From: Heterostelium multicystogenum
Taxonomy: Eukaryota > Evosea > Eumycetozoa > Acytosteliales > Acytosteliaceae
DNA: 64,000 nt
NCBI GenBank assembly: GCA_003667245.1
Contig: RCNN01000015.1
Coordinates: forward strand, 1 to 64,000
Direction: 5' to 3'
Part shown: positions 1-11,396 of the stretch, in pieces
Layout: each line of letters opens with the position of its first letter
How positions within the stretch are numbered: position 1 is the stretch's first letter
The notes under the pieces: generated by a model
What the model was told of the DNA's origin: nothing
Databases searched by the model: none
The model's input: the letters and a program-made list of their open reading frames with translations, nothing else
Position numbers and translations under genes: made by a program

Positions 1-1500
1 ACACAATAAATATGGTGCTCTCTTGGAATGTGTAGAGCTGCGAGAGTCCTGATGAAGTTAGCTGCAATGAATTCTACTGACTGGCAGTTGTTGTAGTGGA
101 AGTAGAACAGTTTATGCTTGTGGCTATCATGAGTGTCAGCGGCCGAGCTTATTCAAAGTGATTCAGTAGATATTCTAGTATATGCAGGTGTCCTCTTGAT
201 GCACAGCTGTGTGACTGCCGAGCGAATTGGCGATTGCAATGTTCTAATAGAAAGGCAACTGATTCAAGGTCACCTCGGTATGCAGCATTGTCAAACAGCC
301 TGGTGTGTAAGTCTCTGTGTTTTTTGGTTGAGATAAACTAGTTTTGTCATATCCATTCAAATCCAATGCATAGTCCAAATTGTGTTTGTAGTTTAACGAG
401 CCAATATAACTGCAGTTGCTCTAGGTACCGAACTTCACAGCAGTATTCGACAGCAACGGTTGAAGGTGAACGAACCTATCGTCAATATAACCAACCCAAA
501 TACCTGGTAATATCCATTGACTTTAGTGAGAGTAGCTCTTTGATTTTATATTTGATTGTAGTCGATTGATATATACTTCGCTCAACCATTAGCAGTTCAA
601 ATTAGAATCAATTGATTGAGAGCTGCTTCGTCTGTGCAGTTACAGTTGACATCAATAGTAAGGTGCTCTATCTTTTTAGCGACATCAAGAAATGAATGGT
701 AGTCTTACACCAATATGAGACTCGACAATGTACAACAAAAATACTTAGATGGTTCGCAAGTTAACTTTCCTAAAAGGTAGTGCATGATCTATATAGGAGT
801 AAAAATCTTTCTTTTTGAATTGTATTCTACCAGACTCCAAGAGTATCTTATCGTAGCTAAACGTCGATACACTCAGTACTTGGTAAAATGCTTAACATAG
901 GTATGCTACTTGTATTAATACTAGCCAAAAGATGATCTATATATTTAATCATATCTATTGATTTAGAGTCAATAGCAAGCTGAAGTATAATGACTATTGT
1001 TGTCGTTAATATTGTTATTGTTTGATGTTGTTATTTAGTTGTACACTGGTGATCATTGGTTGTGTTAATATCTGTTGATTGGAACTGCTTTCTAAGAGAT
1101 ATCTGACCAAATTGATGAGTTCCCATGCTCTATACCAGTGAGAAGAGCTTGCTGTGTGATTGAGGTCATGTTTCCCAGCTTTCAAAGTATTTATATACAT
1201 CCAGGTCACCAGCCTTAAGAAGTGACACAGTGTGGGACGACAATAGTGGCAGGCAGAGTACAATACTTGTAGACATGGTCGAGCTGCTTCCTGGTTCTCA
1301 CGATATCAAACCATTTTTGGTAAAGTACAGTACACCCAATGATTCTGTTGGAACAAGATGTCCAGTGCAGCCTTACTCCACTGCAATCGATCGCCTCTGA
1401 TTAGCTTATCAATGAGCAAAACCAAAGTATCCATTTCTACAAATCCACTCACTATCATTGATTTCATAGTAACATCGTATATATTGATGATATCGTACAA
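1..1500 (-). pseudogene. Degenerate ankyrin-repeat-like gene, truncated at window edge
   Basis: On the minus strand, coding-like pieces occur in different frames. Around 165-310 there are two ankyrin-like units, with key stretches NAAYRGDLESVAFLLEH and CASRGHLHILEYLL. Near 1180-1230 there is AGDLDVYKYFESW, and near 1310-1500 a piece typical of the N-terminal part of dictyostelid ankyrin-like proteins (KAALDILFQQNHW). Stops and frame changes separate the pieces at roughly 100-400 bp intervals and no single start or stop can be trusted. Dictyostelids have many large families of this kind and pseudogenes are common in them. What is seen is the repeat-like spacing G-x-L-x-x-[VL]-x-[FY]-L; the family name is inference. 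It could also be a functional gene broken by sequence errors, but the density of stops is higher than in neighbouring genes. Confidence 0.45.
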
Positions 1501-2179
1501 TTACAAAGGAAGAGCTCCTACCAAAATAGTTTCTATCGGATATCACTCTAATCAAGCCCAAATATCCTTTGACACAATAAATTTATTTCTTATTATAATT
1601 CTAAATAAGATATCATTATCAATATTATTAATATTAATATTAATAGTATTATTTAATAATAGAGTCATAATCTCTTTAAAATGATAGTAGCAATTGTAAA
1701 TCTATAGATATAATAGAATTTGTGTTTCGAGCATTATAATGTATCGTTAGACACCAATTCTTCAAAGTAAGACATGGTGTGTATCACATGATTAGTCACC
1801 CATTTTTGAAACCAGTAGAGTAATTCACAAACAAGCAACCCAGAGTCTCAGATTAATGAATGTATAAAATGTGACCCAATTGTGAAAACCACACTTACTT
1901 TCGCCTCACTCAATTACCAAAAGTAAGTAATGTTTTTACTTTGCTTTGCTGATTCATCCAGATTTGAACAATAAAAATAAAACTGGGAACTAATCACACA
2001 AGCCCATTTAAATTAAAAAATTGGATAAATATGGTTCTAAATGTTGTTTTGTGATTCGGAAACGACCTCCGAAGAAAGTAGTCCCACCAAAACCACCAAA
2101 AACCAAAAACACACATAAAACTATAGATAGATCAATCGTGTTATTACTTTATAATGATTATGATGATAGTGTTTTTGGA
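1501..2179. other. Intergenic, no gene seen
   Basis: AT-rich DNA between the ankyrin-like remnant and the 3' end of the exonuclease gene. An ATT/TTA-rich tract lies at about 1580-1670. A short plus-strand ORF at 2021-2209 runs into the exonuclease 3' end and has no recognisable features, so it is not called. Confidence 0.5.
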
Positions 2180-4303
2180 TTATTTATCGATACACCAATG
2201 TTCATTTAAGAACTTTGGTTGTACGGTTTCAACGAAATTTCTACGCCAAGTTCGAATAAACTTCTTGATGCCTTGGTCACCGTCGGCAAGCACCTTATCC
2301 ATGACTTGCTTTTCGTGTGCTACATAGCTGTCGTCCTTGTGCTTTTGGGTTGGATTGTACTAGACGAACGACATCTTCTTCGAGCAGCTCATCTTTACCG
2401 AGGTACTGAAGTACCTCTCTCTTCATTTGATCAATCTTCTCGGCTGGAACGTTTGTTTTTTTCTTTGACAGCAGCTTTTTTGACTCCGTTGTTGCTGTTA
2501 CACTTTGATTGACCACCTGCTCTTCTTCTTTACATCCTCAGCATCGTCACTGCTGCCTTCGTTCTCCTCTTTTTCTTTTTCTTTTTCCTCTTGCTCCTGT
2601 TGCTCGACCAGTTCTTTCAGCTTCGATTGTTCCTTGAAGAAATGAGTAAACAATACAATTGCATGCTTAGACATCTAGAGTTAAAGAGTTAGACGACTGT
2701 TGTGTAGACGATGTAGATGATGATCAAAACAACTTACTCTTAATAAATCTTTATCTACAATAACACTGCTGTTGTTTTCAAATGGAACATTGTATTGGTC
2801 GGCTATCATTAGCTTCATGAAGTGCAATCGCTTGTTCATCGTGAAATGACATTCAGAACAGAGGATGACAACGTCGTGTGAGGAATGACTCTTCACTTCT
2901 ATTGGGAGGTATTGTCTATAGGAGTGTGGCACAATAGAGTGTCTCAATATCTTCTTGGTGGTTCCACAGACAACACATATGTTCTCCTTGTGGGAGAGAT
3001 AGTAGGGGTCGTCGGCATGGCCATTTCCTTTTGGAGTGAAGGTGAGTTTGAGTGTGAGTGGATTCTCGTTGATGATGACTCCGAGATTACGATCCAAATA
3101 CCACTGAACTTTCTTCTTGCTAACATTGCACAGCAGTGTGTCATCTGGTCCATAGAGTGGACAGTTGTCGTAGAGAACACGGTCGTCACGACCAAAGTTC
3201 AGGGATGACTTGGATTGGCTCTTTTGATTGTTTTTTCCAGCTGATTTGCTTGCGTTGCCTTTGTTTTCTCCTTCGGCCTTTGTATCACGAACTTGAAGTT
3301 AGCATTGATGAATGAACGACAAAAGTCCATTGAAGTTGGAGTCGGTTCGTTTGGACAAGATAAGGCGCGCTGCTTACGGTAGGCTTGCAGCATCTTGGAG
3401 TAGATGGCAAGCGATATCCATGCATCACAAGCTGCATAGTGGATTTGCTCTGGTGACATCTTTGCGACTTCCCAGTTTCCACAACGGATCAAATGATTCT
3501 TGTCGAGGTTGACACCCATGACTGAGTAAGCAAGACTGGCCAGTCCATTTCCAACAAAGTTGGTCAAGCGAGCCAGTGGAACCAAATCGACACATCCCTT
3601 GGTGAGGATATTGAAGTTTTTGAAAATAGTTGTTGCATCTTGGTTGATAGCGACACCGACCTTGAGGATACGCGGATCAGTTAAGATGGCGATAAGCGAC
3701 TTTGGTATTCTCGACATATGCTTCATCTGCAGCAAATAGGCGTCTGTCGCTGTTGAGATTTGGATCAGGGCAACACGTGGGCATTTCATTGGAACTCCTT
3801 TTTTTCGTTTTGTCAAGAGTGGTATCTGTCAGAGATTCGTTTGCCCATTCTGCGTCCAATCCAATGACAACCTTATCGGTAGCCTCGATCGAGAGACCTG
3901 TCTCATCGAGTCTTTTAACAGCTGGAGACGAAGGTGAAGCAGATGTGCTTGTGTTTGACGATGTCGAAGATTCGTCTGTTGTATTTGATTTGATTACCTC
4001 GTCAATATCTACTAGCGGCAGACCGAGAGCAACTAGAATTGAATTATATAGTTCATAGAGTTGTTTGTCGGCTTCATCTGCGTCATCCAGCACATGGATA
4101 TTAATGGATTTTGGCAGTTTAAAATATTCTTTGGGAGCTGCAGGTTTTGCAGCACTGGTACTGCCAGCAATACTTTTATTTTGTTGTTGACTATTATTCC
4201 ACCAAATATAAGATGCAACCAACACAGATGCGAAACTAAATCCCAACACCCTTACTAAAGAGTTGAATGATGAATTTGATGTTACAAAACTAGATAATAC
4301 CAT
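2180..4303 (-). CDS. exd2: EXD2-like 3'-5' exonuclease with HNH-like tail
   Basis: Predicted DEDDy 3'-5' exonuclease of the EXD2 type, which in animals acts in DNA end resection and at mitochondria. The start at 4303 gives an N-terminal hydrophobic segment (about residues 15-35, FSFASVLVASYIWW), matching the membrane anchor of EXD2. Exonuclease motifs are visible: GLDAEW (ExoI), NQDATTIF (ExoII) and YAACDAW (ExoIII, Y-x-x-x-D). After a Lys/Asn-rich linker comes an HNH-like zinc region: CVVCG, RHSIVPHSYR and LCSECH. An intron (2675-2737, GTAAGT...TAG) precedes an acidic/Lys-rich tail ending with FIRTWRRNFVETVQPKF, as in EXD2 C-termini. Frame breaks occur near 3800 (in an A7 run), 3265, 2520 and 2335; each is compatible with a single-base error. 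The domain order is unmistakable, so I treat it as one gene. Confidence 0.8.
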
Positions 4304-4726
4304 TATTACTACTCTTCTGAATTAATAATAATAATATTATTATTATATATATAATGTGTATAATATAAGTAATAATAATTAAAAATACAAATCTAAAAAT
4401 AGAAAGAAATAAATAAATATGCAAATAAAAACAAAATTACAAAACTAATCTAAAACTAAATTAAATTGATCAGTTATAAATCTCATCTAAAATGCAATCA
4501 TAAAAACAAAAAAGAGAATTAATTTAAAAACTTATTTAGAAAAAACAGCAGAAAGTATCTCTCTGATTCAATTTTTCAATGAAAAACAAGATGTAAATTT
4601 TCATACGCATCGTCACCACATTATTCTGAGTATTGATGGAAATTTGACATAAATTTCATTAAATAATAATGGTCAGTTTCTAATCTTAAATCTAATTCAG
4701 GCATTATTAAACTTGTTTGGAATTTA
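4304..4726. other. AT-rich intergenic region
   Basis: Lies between the start of the exonuclease gene and the 3' end of ComC-like copy 1. It holds AT/ATT-rich tracts (for example 4324-4375) and no coding pattern. It presumably includes the exonuclease promoter. Confidence 0.6.
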
Positions 4727-7700
4727 TTATTTCAATTGTTGCATCTTCATATTAATTTTGGCCATGTCTGATTTTTTTCTTTGGTCCTTGATCTTAACAT
4801 AAACAATGGTTGCAATGATTGCAGCAATACCAACTACACATCCAATGACAATACCAATAATTTGATATTTGTTGAGTGATTTCGACTTGCTACTTCTACA
4901 TTGGGAGTTAGGATCATCTGATGCTGGTTTGTTGTCAACCAAGACTGAGAAATCAGGATCAATCAAAACATGATTGTTGTATTGTGGAATGTCAATTCCA
5001 ATGAATGATTGAGTTGATGATGTTGTACTTGTCACTGTTTGGTATGTGTCATCAAGGATCTTGTTGACAACAATTTGAGTTTGATCATCAATCATTGCTT
5101 TCTCAATGAATCTTCCATACAAACTCTCATATCCAACTTTGAGTTTGATCCATTGAAGTTGATCATCACCTTGTGATGTCTTTGTTGTTCCAACTGATTT
5201 CAAAGAACAATCATCATCTGATCCAATCAATGATGCTGACATTACAACTTGAAGTTGATTGAGTGATGTTTGGAAATTGTATTTCGAAATTGAAATTGAA
5301 TATTTCAATGATGACTTGCTCATTGTGTATGTTTCATTTGCAAATGTATAGTTGTATTCCTTTGCAAACCATTGGATTGTGATATTGAATTCTGTTGCAT
5401 TCTTGATCATTGTCGAATATCGATATTCAATGAAATCTATTTCGTCAAGATTTCCAAGTTTTGTTTTGTTCTCGAATATCCATGAATAATTTGATAATTT
5501 GTATTCAACAACAAGATCACCAATATCATTGAGTTCTCGAAGTGAATCAATCGACAAGACAGTGATCAGTTTGTTGTCATTTGGTGATATGATTGTTGTG
5601 TTTGTTGAAGGTGTTGATGGGTTGATGATAGGAGGTGGAACAGGAATCAATTGAGATGAACAATCTGGACCATAATAGTTCTTGTAACAAAACACACTCT
5701 GATTTGATACAATCTCCATTTCCACCACATATAGGTGTGTCCGGGACAAGTATTAGGTAATGGTGTTACTGGAGTATTGGTAGGTGTTACTGTTGGAGTA
5801 GTGGTAGGAGTTTGGGTGGGAGTTATAATGTCTGGTACTGTAAGAGTTGGTGTAGGATATATTACCAAAGTGTTCGAAGTATATAGTGATGTTTTAATAG
5901 TAAGATTATATGCTATATCTATAAATTTAGGAATGGTGATAACCATGACCGGATTCATTAACACAACTACTGAGGAGGATGGTATTGGGATGGTATTCTC
6001 TCCATTAAAGCTTTTAAGAATTATTGTTGTTTGATTAAGATTAGTACCGAATCTATATCCATAAACGGTCAAATTTCCACCAGTTTCATAAATAGGATCA
6101 TATCTCTCTAAATAAGGTTCTATAAAACATGGTAAATAACAAGTTACTCAGAAGGGTTTGGTAAATATACATACTAGGTGTAAATGTACGCGTTAATGTT
6201 GTGATGTTTATGTCAACGGATGAGAATCCTAACAGGTTTTTATAGATATCAGCAATACCATAAATTGATACCAAGAAATTGGATGAACCAAATCCATATG
6301 GTAAGACAATATCACAAGAATAAGATGATGTAGTCTTGTTTCCTGAAAGATACTTGACAGGTAGTTTAACAATATCTTCATACATAGATGTAATATAGAC
6401 CGATGGATGATTAACCTTATCAATAGCACTATCATCCGATACCTCGAAAAGGATGGTTGCATTGGTAACTCCGGCACCTACATCTAAACTATTTTTCGTC
6501 ACGTTGAACCTGACCAAAATTGGGGAGGTACTCTCTGTCTCAGCTGATCAAATGAAAATTAGTAAGAAATTGTTTAATTTGATGGTCTAAATAGGACATA
6601 CTTGTTGGTTTTGTAACTATTGTCAAGTTCTTCTCGGTTGGGGTTCCATAAATATACATGAAAGGATCTGCGTAGATAAATGGTTTTTTATCTCCTTGGA
6701 ACTTATCAATCTCTCTGTCGACATAAGAGGTTGCAATGTTTCCACCATAATCTACTGCATACAATGACAGAGTATAATTTTCGGGGACATTATAGGGAAT
6801 CAAAGTTTTAATTTCGAAAACTGATTTAAACTTATCACCTTGGGGATTTTTTAGCATCACATAGGAAAGATATGGCTCATAATGATAGTTAGAGCTAATG
6901 TTAATATATCCTTCTTTGAATCCATTGATTTCATCTTCAATAGTAATAACCCAACCAATAGTACCTCCTTCATTATAGGTCTCTAATGCTGTGACCATTG
7001 GCCCAATTAAATCGGCGTCTATTTCATAAACTTTAGTATCCAAAATTTAAAAGATGAAAACTGTACACTTACTCTGAGATATCAAATATAATTGAGATTG
7101 ATTTCCAAACTTGGAAAAAAATTCAGCATTAGTGATAGGAGGTATGGTTAGCAATTGATATGGTACCAGCCCTTCGAATGAGTTCATTGGAACTATAAAT
7201 GGAATTACAAAGCATTGTAAAGTAGAATTCCAAGCACCAGTGAATTGTTTCTTGTTTCCGGCGAAATCTTCGTTAAATATCTCCAAAATTGGTTTCAAAG
7301 TAATATCATTATTTGAAGATATTGTGAATAAAAAGTAGTTGACGTAGGATCTGTTGGTTACATCCAATGTAGTACTTTGGAATGAAACACTTCTGAATTG
7401 TGTTAGTGGTACTTGGACTGTGATATTTGATAATATTAATAAGCTGTTATAAAAATTTAAAGTGTTCTAGTTGAACTTACAATTATGTAGGTTTGGGTAT
7501 ATAAATAAACCTAGACTTGGTATATAAGAATTTGTCTGTATAGTCAACAGGCTCATAGTTTTTGTATAGATTTCAATTACAAAATCTTTAATATTACCAT
7601 CAACCATATCATATTGGCATATTTTTTCATATGTTCCATAATTGATGGTGCCAGAAGTCAAATCTTTTCCATAGAGATTACAACTTCCGATTTGTATTTT

Positions 7701-9460
7701 GTAGATTCCATACACTGATTCTGATATTGTTATACTAATGTAGTAGGAATAGGTTCCAAATGGCAAAATGTATAATCCATTAATTGTTATACCTGAAACA
7801 TCTTCAGACATAGACAAAAGAGATTGTTAAACTACTTTGGACAATGCTGATATTGATATGTACTTACATGGAATTCCGTTGAATGGAATAGGTTGAAAGT
7901 CAACGTAAGTTAAACCAGTTCCATATATTGAGAATTGATTGGCTATTATATGATAAGATTTATAGTAGGAATTTAAAGCAGTTCCGTTTGAATAACCAAA
8001 AGGGAAATTGTACTTTTTATAGAGTTTAGAAGGAAGAATAACATCAATAGGTTGGTACCAATCTATATAGGTAGAGAATTGGCTTGGGAATTTTCGAGGG
8101 AAATAATAGAGAAAGATTGTATTACTATCATATTTGAAGTTGAACCCAGTCAAAAATGGGATATTGACTAGTTGAATTTCTCCTAGGAAAATAAATATTA
8201 AAAGTTAATAGAATAATTGTATAATATACATCTTCGAAATTTCTTACTATAGTCATAGTTAAATAGAATAGAATTAATAGATTGGTTTGTCATAATTCCA
8301 TAGTAGCTATTATAGAAACTGAGTGTTGCTAACTTGGCATTTAAAAAAGTTGCCTCAGACGGATTTCCTTTGATAGGGTAAAGAGTTTGATATGTAATAC
8401 TATTGGATTGGGCTGCATAGAATGGCCCAGGATTCTTGACATCTACCAAATACCATTGAACTTTACTGGGCAAATATAAATTCATATACTGTACAGAAAG
8501 ACCAGGGTAAGTCGTAGCAGTCACTAATTGGATGTTATCATCTATCATGAATTAGTAACAAGAAAATAAATATATATTAACAATAATAATATCTTACTTA
8601 AATTGAAATAGTTTCCAATTGATGCAGAAAAAACAATGTTGGTATTGTTTACTTGAATTGTAAGAGTGTCATTGTTGTAGTTATACTGATTTTTATAGGC
8701 TCTACAGTAATTGTATAGGAATAATACTGTTCATTTTTTAAATAAATTGATTTAATCCTACATTCAAAGCTCTTGGTGATACAAGATAAAGAAGGAAGAG
8801 GGTACTTCAACTCCGGGGTAGTAAAAACACTCTGAAAAACTGTAAAGACATTAGGGAAAGTGGGGACAAATCTGGATATACTGTTAATTGTAAATGCAGG
8901 AGGATCTTAGATGAAAGAAAGAAATTGTTAATAAGGATAAAAAATATGATAGCTATTTATAATGAAACAAACCTAAACAAACTAAAAGATTGTTTGTGTC
9001 TTGGAAGGTGCCCTGACTATTTGAGCAAATAATAAGTAAATCAATTGTTTTATTTCCTGTGAATCCAAATGTATAATACTGATAGTAGAAACTAGTATCA
9101 GATGCAGCAGAGTCTAGATTTACAACATATCCGTTTTGAGGTTTAACACTGATTGAAGGAGTACAGATACCAGGATTAATTTTAAAAGCAAATCTAAATG
9201 TACAATTGCCATCACTATTTTTATATATTGGATTCTCACTGAGGATTTTATAATCAATGACTAGTAAAGTGAGATATTAGTTTACAACTTGATCCCTTTG
9301 ATACAATTCATTGTAGGATTTTGAATGCATTCTTGTTTATAAACAAATGTAATTCCCCAAATTAGAATATTTAAGTTTACTTACTACTTTGTGAATTAAC
9401 AAATAAAATTGAAAGAGAAAACAACCAAATAAATAACAATATCCGAGGTATGATTGCCAT
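4727..9460 (-). CDS. ComC-like EGF/supersandwich membrane protein, copy 1
   Basis: Single-pass cell-surface protein of the dictyostelid ComC family (communication mutant C; EGF domain plus a ComC supersandwich-like domain). Start 9460 gives a signal peptide, MAIIPRILLFIWLFSLSIL then VNSQ. Roughly ten short GT-AG introns split the long ectodomain, for example about 9260-9385, 8906-8972, 8550-8600, 7805-7865 and 6540-6600. Exons are rich in N-x-S/T sites and beta-type sequence. A Thr/Pro stalk (TPTQTPTTTPTVTPTNTP) precedes an EGF module with GGNGDC and the CVCYKNYYGPDC pattern. About 230 residues of supersandwich-like region follow, then a transmembrane helix (IIGIVIGCVVGIAAIIATIV) and a short basic tail ending MKMQQLK. 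Two frame breaks near 5695 and 5745 disrupt only the EGF module; copy 2 shows the intact reading at the first. The last 1 kb is nearly identical to copy 2 at 15.5-16.5 kb. Ligand and role are unknown; adhesion or cell-cell signalling is inferred from the family. Confidence 0.8.
4728..5720 (-). repeat. Near-identical 1 kb tract shared with 15480-16480
   Basis: Covers the EGF, supersandwich and transmembrane coding part of ComC-like copy 1. By eye only about 15 differences separate it from 15480-16480, most of them single-base indels. Similarity drops sharply outside both edges: just past the stop codon, and upstream of the EGF-coding bases. Confidence 0.85.
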
Positions 9461-9852
9461 TTATCTGTTATATTTAATCTTTAATTGTTAGATAATAATA
9501 AAATGTTGATTTGAAAATCAAAAAAATCATGACAATTAATCATTCCTCTTATCATAAATATCTTAAATATCTATTTATTTTGCTGCAGAAACCGGTTGCA
9601 AAAATTTGATCCGAATTCCTACAGTAGCTAACTTGATCCCTTCAAAATTTATTTAATTTTTTATTTTTTTCTTCAAAAATGATCATCAGATTTAGGAGTG
9701 AAACAAACCCTTCTTTTAAAAAAAAATATCCTTGATGAACAAAGATGGGCAACCATCAATTCTTACTTAAGATTGTTATATCTTGATTCAGATTTGATCA
9801 AACATCTGTGTATTACTCTTTATTAGCATAACAAAGAAGATACACTTACTAA

Positions 9853-9877
9853 CTACACCCAATAGCATTGGGTGTAG
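9853..9877. repeat. Perfect 10-bp stem hairpin
   Basis: ctacacccaa and ttgggtgtag are exact reverse complements separated by the 5-nt loop tagca. The stem is more GC-rich than its surroundings. No gene overlaps it. It could be a structured RNA element, a terminator-like fold or a remnant of a mobile element. Confidence 0.7.
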
Positions 9878-10953
9878 ACTAAAACATAGAATCATGATTA
9901 TATTGTGATGAGATGTAAAGTAGTTTAAATCAAACTCTAAATTGTATAGTCTAGATCAAAAATATATATAGGTTGTTATCAAATTTAGATGATCATATAG
10001 GCTTTAATTAATTTAAAATTTTACTTAAAGTTAGTATAAGAATTTAGATGGATAGTTATAAAGTTCATAGTTGTAACAATTAGATCTCAATGTCTAAATA
10101 TTGAAATTAAAAAAAATATATTATAGTTTAAAATGTTTCTATTATATATTGACATGTAAAAAGAAAACTTTCCAGAAAGTATACTATACTTACTTAACTG
10201 TTATACCTGGATGCATCTTTAGAAATAGTCAAAAAGAGATGTTCATTTATTTACATTGGACATTTTTTTTGAATATGAAAGAAATATTCATCTTACAACA
10301 GTGCCAATGGAACCCAATATGAAGAATCAGCTACTATGGGATTACATAGTGATGACCTATATAATTTAATAATAAAAATAATAATAATAATAACACTAAT
10401 AAATCGTAGTAGTAATAAAAGTAAAGTGAGAAGCACCAAAATAGACATTTAGTTTTAAGGGGTGAAATCAATAATGTTAATACATGTTGAACCATGTGGA
10501 TTTACTGTTGATTCTATTAATTTTTTTTTCAACACACAACACAGTCAATCAAAAAAGGTGAAAGGGTGTCAACAACAACATGATTTATTAATGTTTTTAC
10601 TATACCACCATCACTGCTTTACAAATTGGGGGTGTTTTATTTTTGAAAGTTTCACGGTATCCATATGGAAGAAATATTCAAAGTTTAAATGATATATAAA
10701 ACAAAAACATTGTAAATCATCGATATACATGTTGGATGTTGATGAATAACACTTTCTAGTTTCACTTCAAATCAATCAATCAATATTTATATGTGGGTTT
10801 TTGGGGAATGTTGGCAACATATTGATTTCACTTTTTTATAAATCCTTTGATTTATTTCAATGTTGACTAATATAAATACTCCATTTCTATGGTGTTTCTC
10901 AAATGTTTTCTCAATCAACAGGTAGTGAGTGTTTCTTTTTTTTTTTTGGTTAA

Positions 10954-10967
10954 CATTTAGCTAAATG
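10954..10967. repeat. 14-bp perfect palindrome
   Basis: catttagctaaatg is fully self-complementary. It is followed by a partial second copy (cagctaaatg) that runs into the left arm of the larger inverted repeat. Confidence 0.6.
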
Positions 10968-10975
10968 ATTCAGCT

Positions 10976-11110
10976 AAATGTCTATTGATCAGACACGTGC
11001 CATAATTTAGGAGGTTATTCATACATCAAGACACTCTATGATGGGTTTAATATATGTTGATCAATGAATAACTTCATGAATTATATCACGTGTCTAATCA
11101 ATAGACATTT
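10976..11110. repeat. Long inverted repeat, two 54-bp arms
   Basis: The left arm (10976-11029) and right arm (11057-11110) pair when one is reverse-complemented, matching at roughly 45 of 54 positions, with a 27-bp spacer. Both arms begin aaatgtctattgat and share gacacgtg; the core CACGTG is itself palindromic. The element lies about 290 bp upstream of the mucin-like gene start. It could be a MITE-like fold-back element or a pair of binding sites for a dimeric regulator. Confidence 0.8.
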
Positions 11111-11396
11111 TAATCAGTGGTGATAACTCTGCTCTTCACATTGATATTGTATGAAATCAAGTTTGGTTAGGTTCAACATCAATAATGATTTCAATGATCA
11201 AACAATTTCCAATGAGAGAAAAAACATATTCACAATAATACAATATATAATTAATTAATATTATTTTTGGTATGAATTTTTGATATTGTGATCAATACCA
11301 TTTGATATTCAGTATTTATACATCTCTTTGTATATTTTTTAATCATTATAGTTTGAAATATAACAACAACTACAACACCTTAAAAAATTCTAGAAA

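Larger units (their letters stand above)
9461..11396. other. Intergenic, divergent promoter region with fold-back sequences
   Basis: About 1.9 kb between the divergent starts of ComC-like copy 1 and the mucin-like gene. No convincing gene: the ORFs at 10101-10322 and 10462-10692 lack domain-like or codon-biased sequence. It contains poly-A/T tracts, ATA repeats (10366-10395), a perfect 10-bp hairpin at 9853-9877 and a long inverted repeat at 10976-11110. It must hold the promoters of both flanking genes. Confidence 0.55.

Noticed and set aside
2021..2209. 62-codon plus-strand ORF with a Pro/Lys-rich part
   Set aside because: Overlaps the 3' end of the EXD2-like gene on the other strand and has no recognisable feature.
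10101..10322. Short plus-strand ORF; part of it (about 10196-10246) loosely resembles ComC copy 1 near 7778-7823
   Set aside because: The match is about 45 bp of AT-rich sequence with gaps and could be chance; no coding signal.
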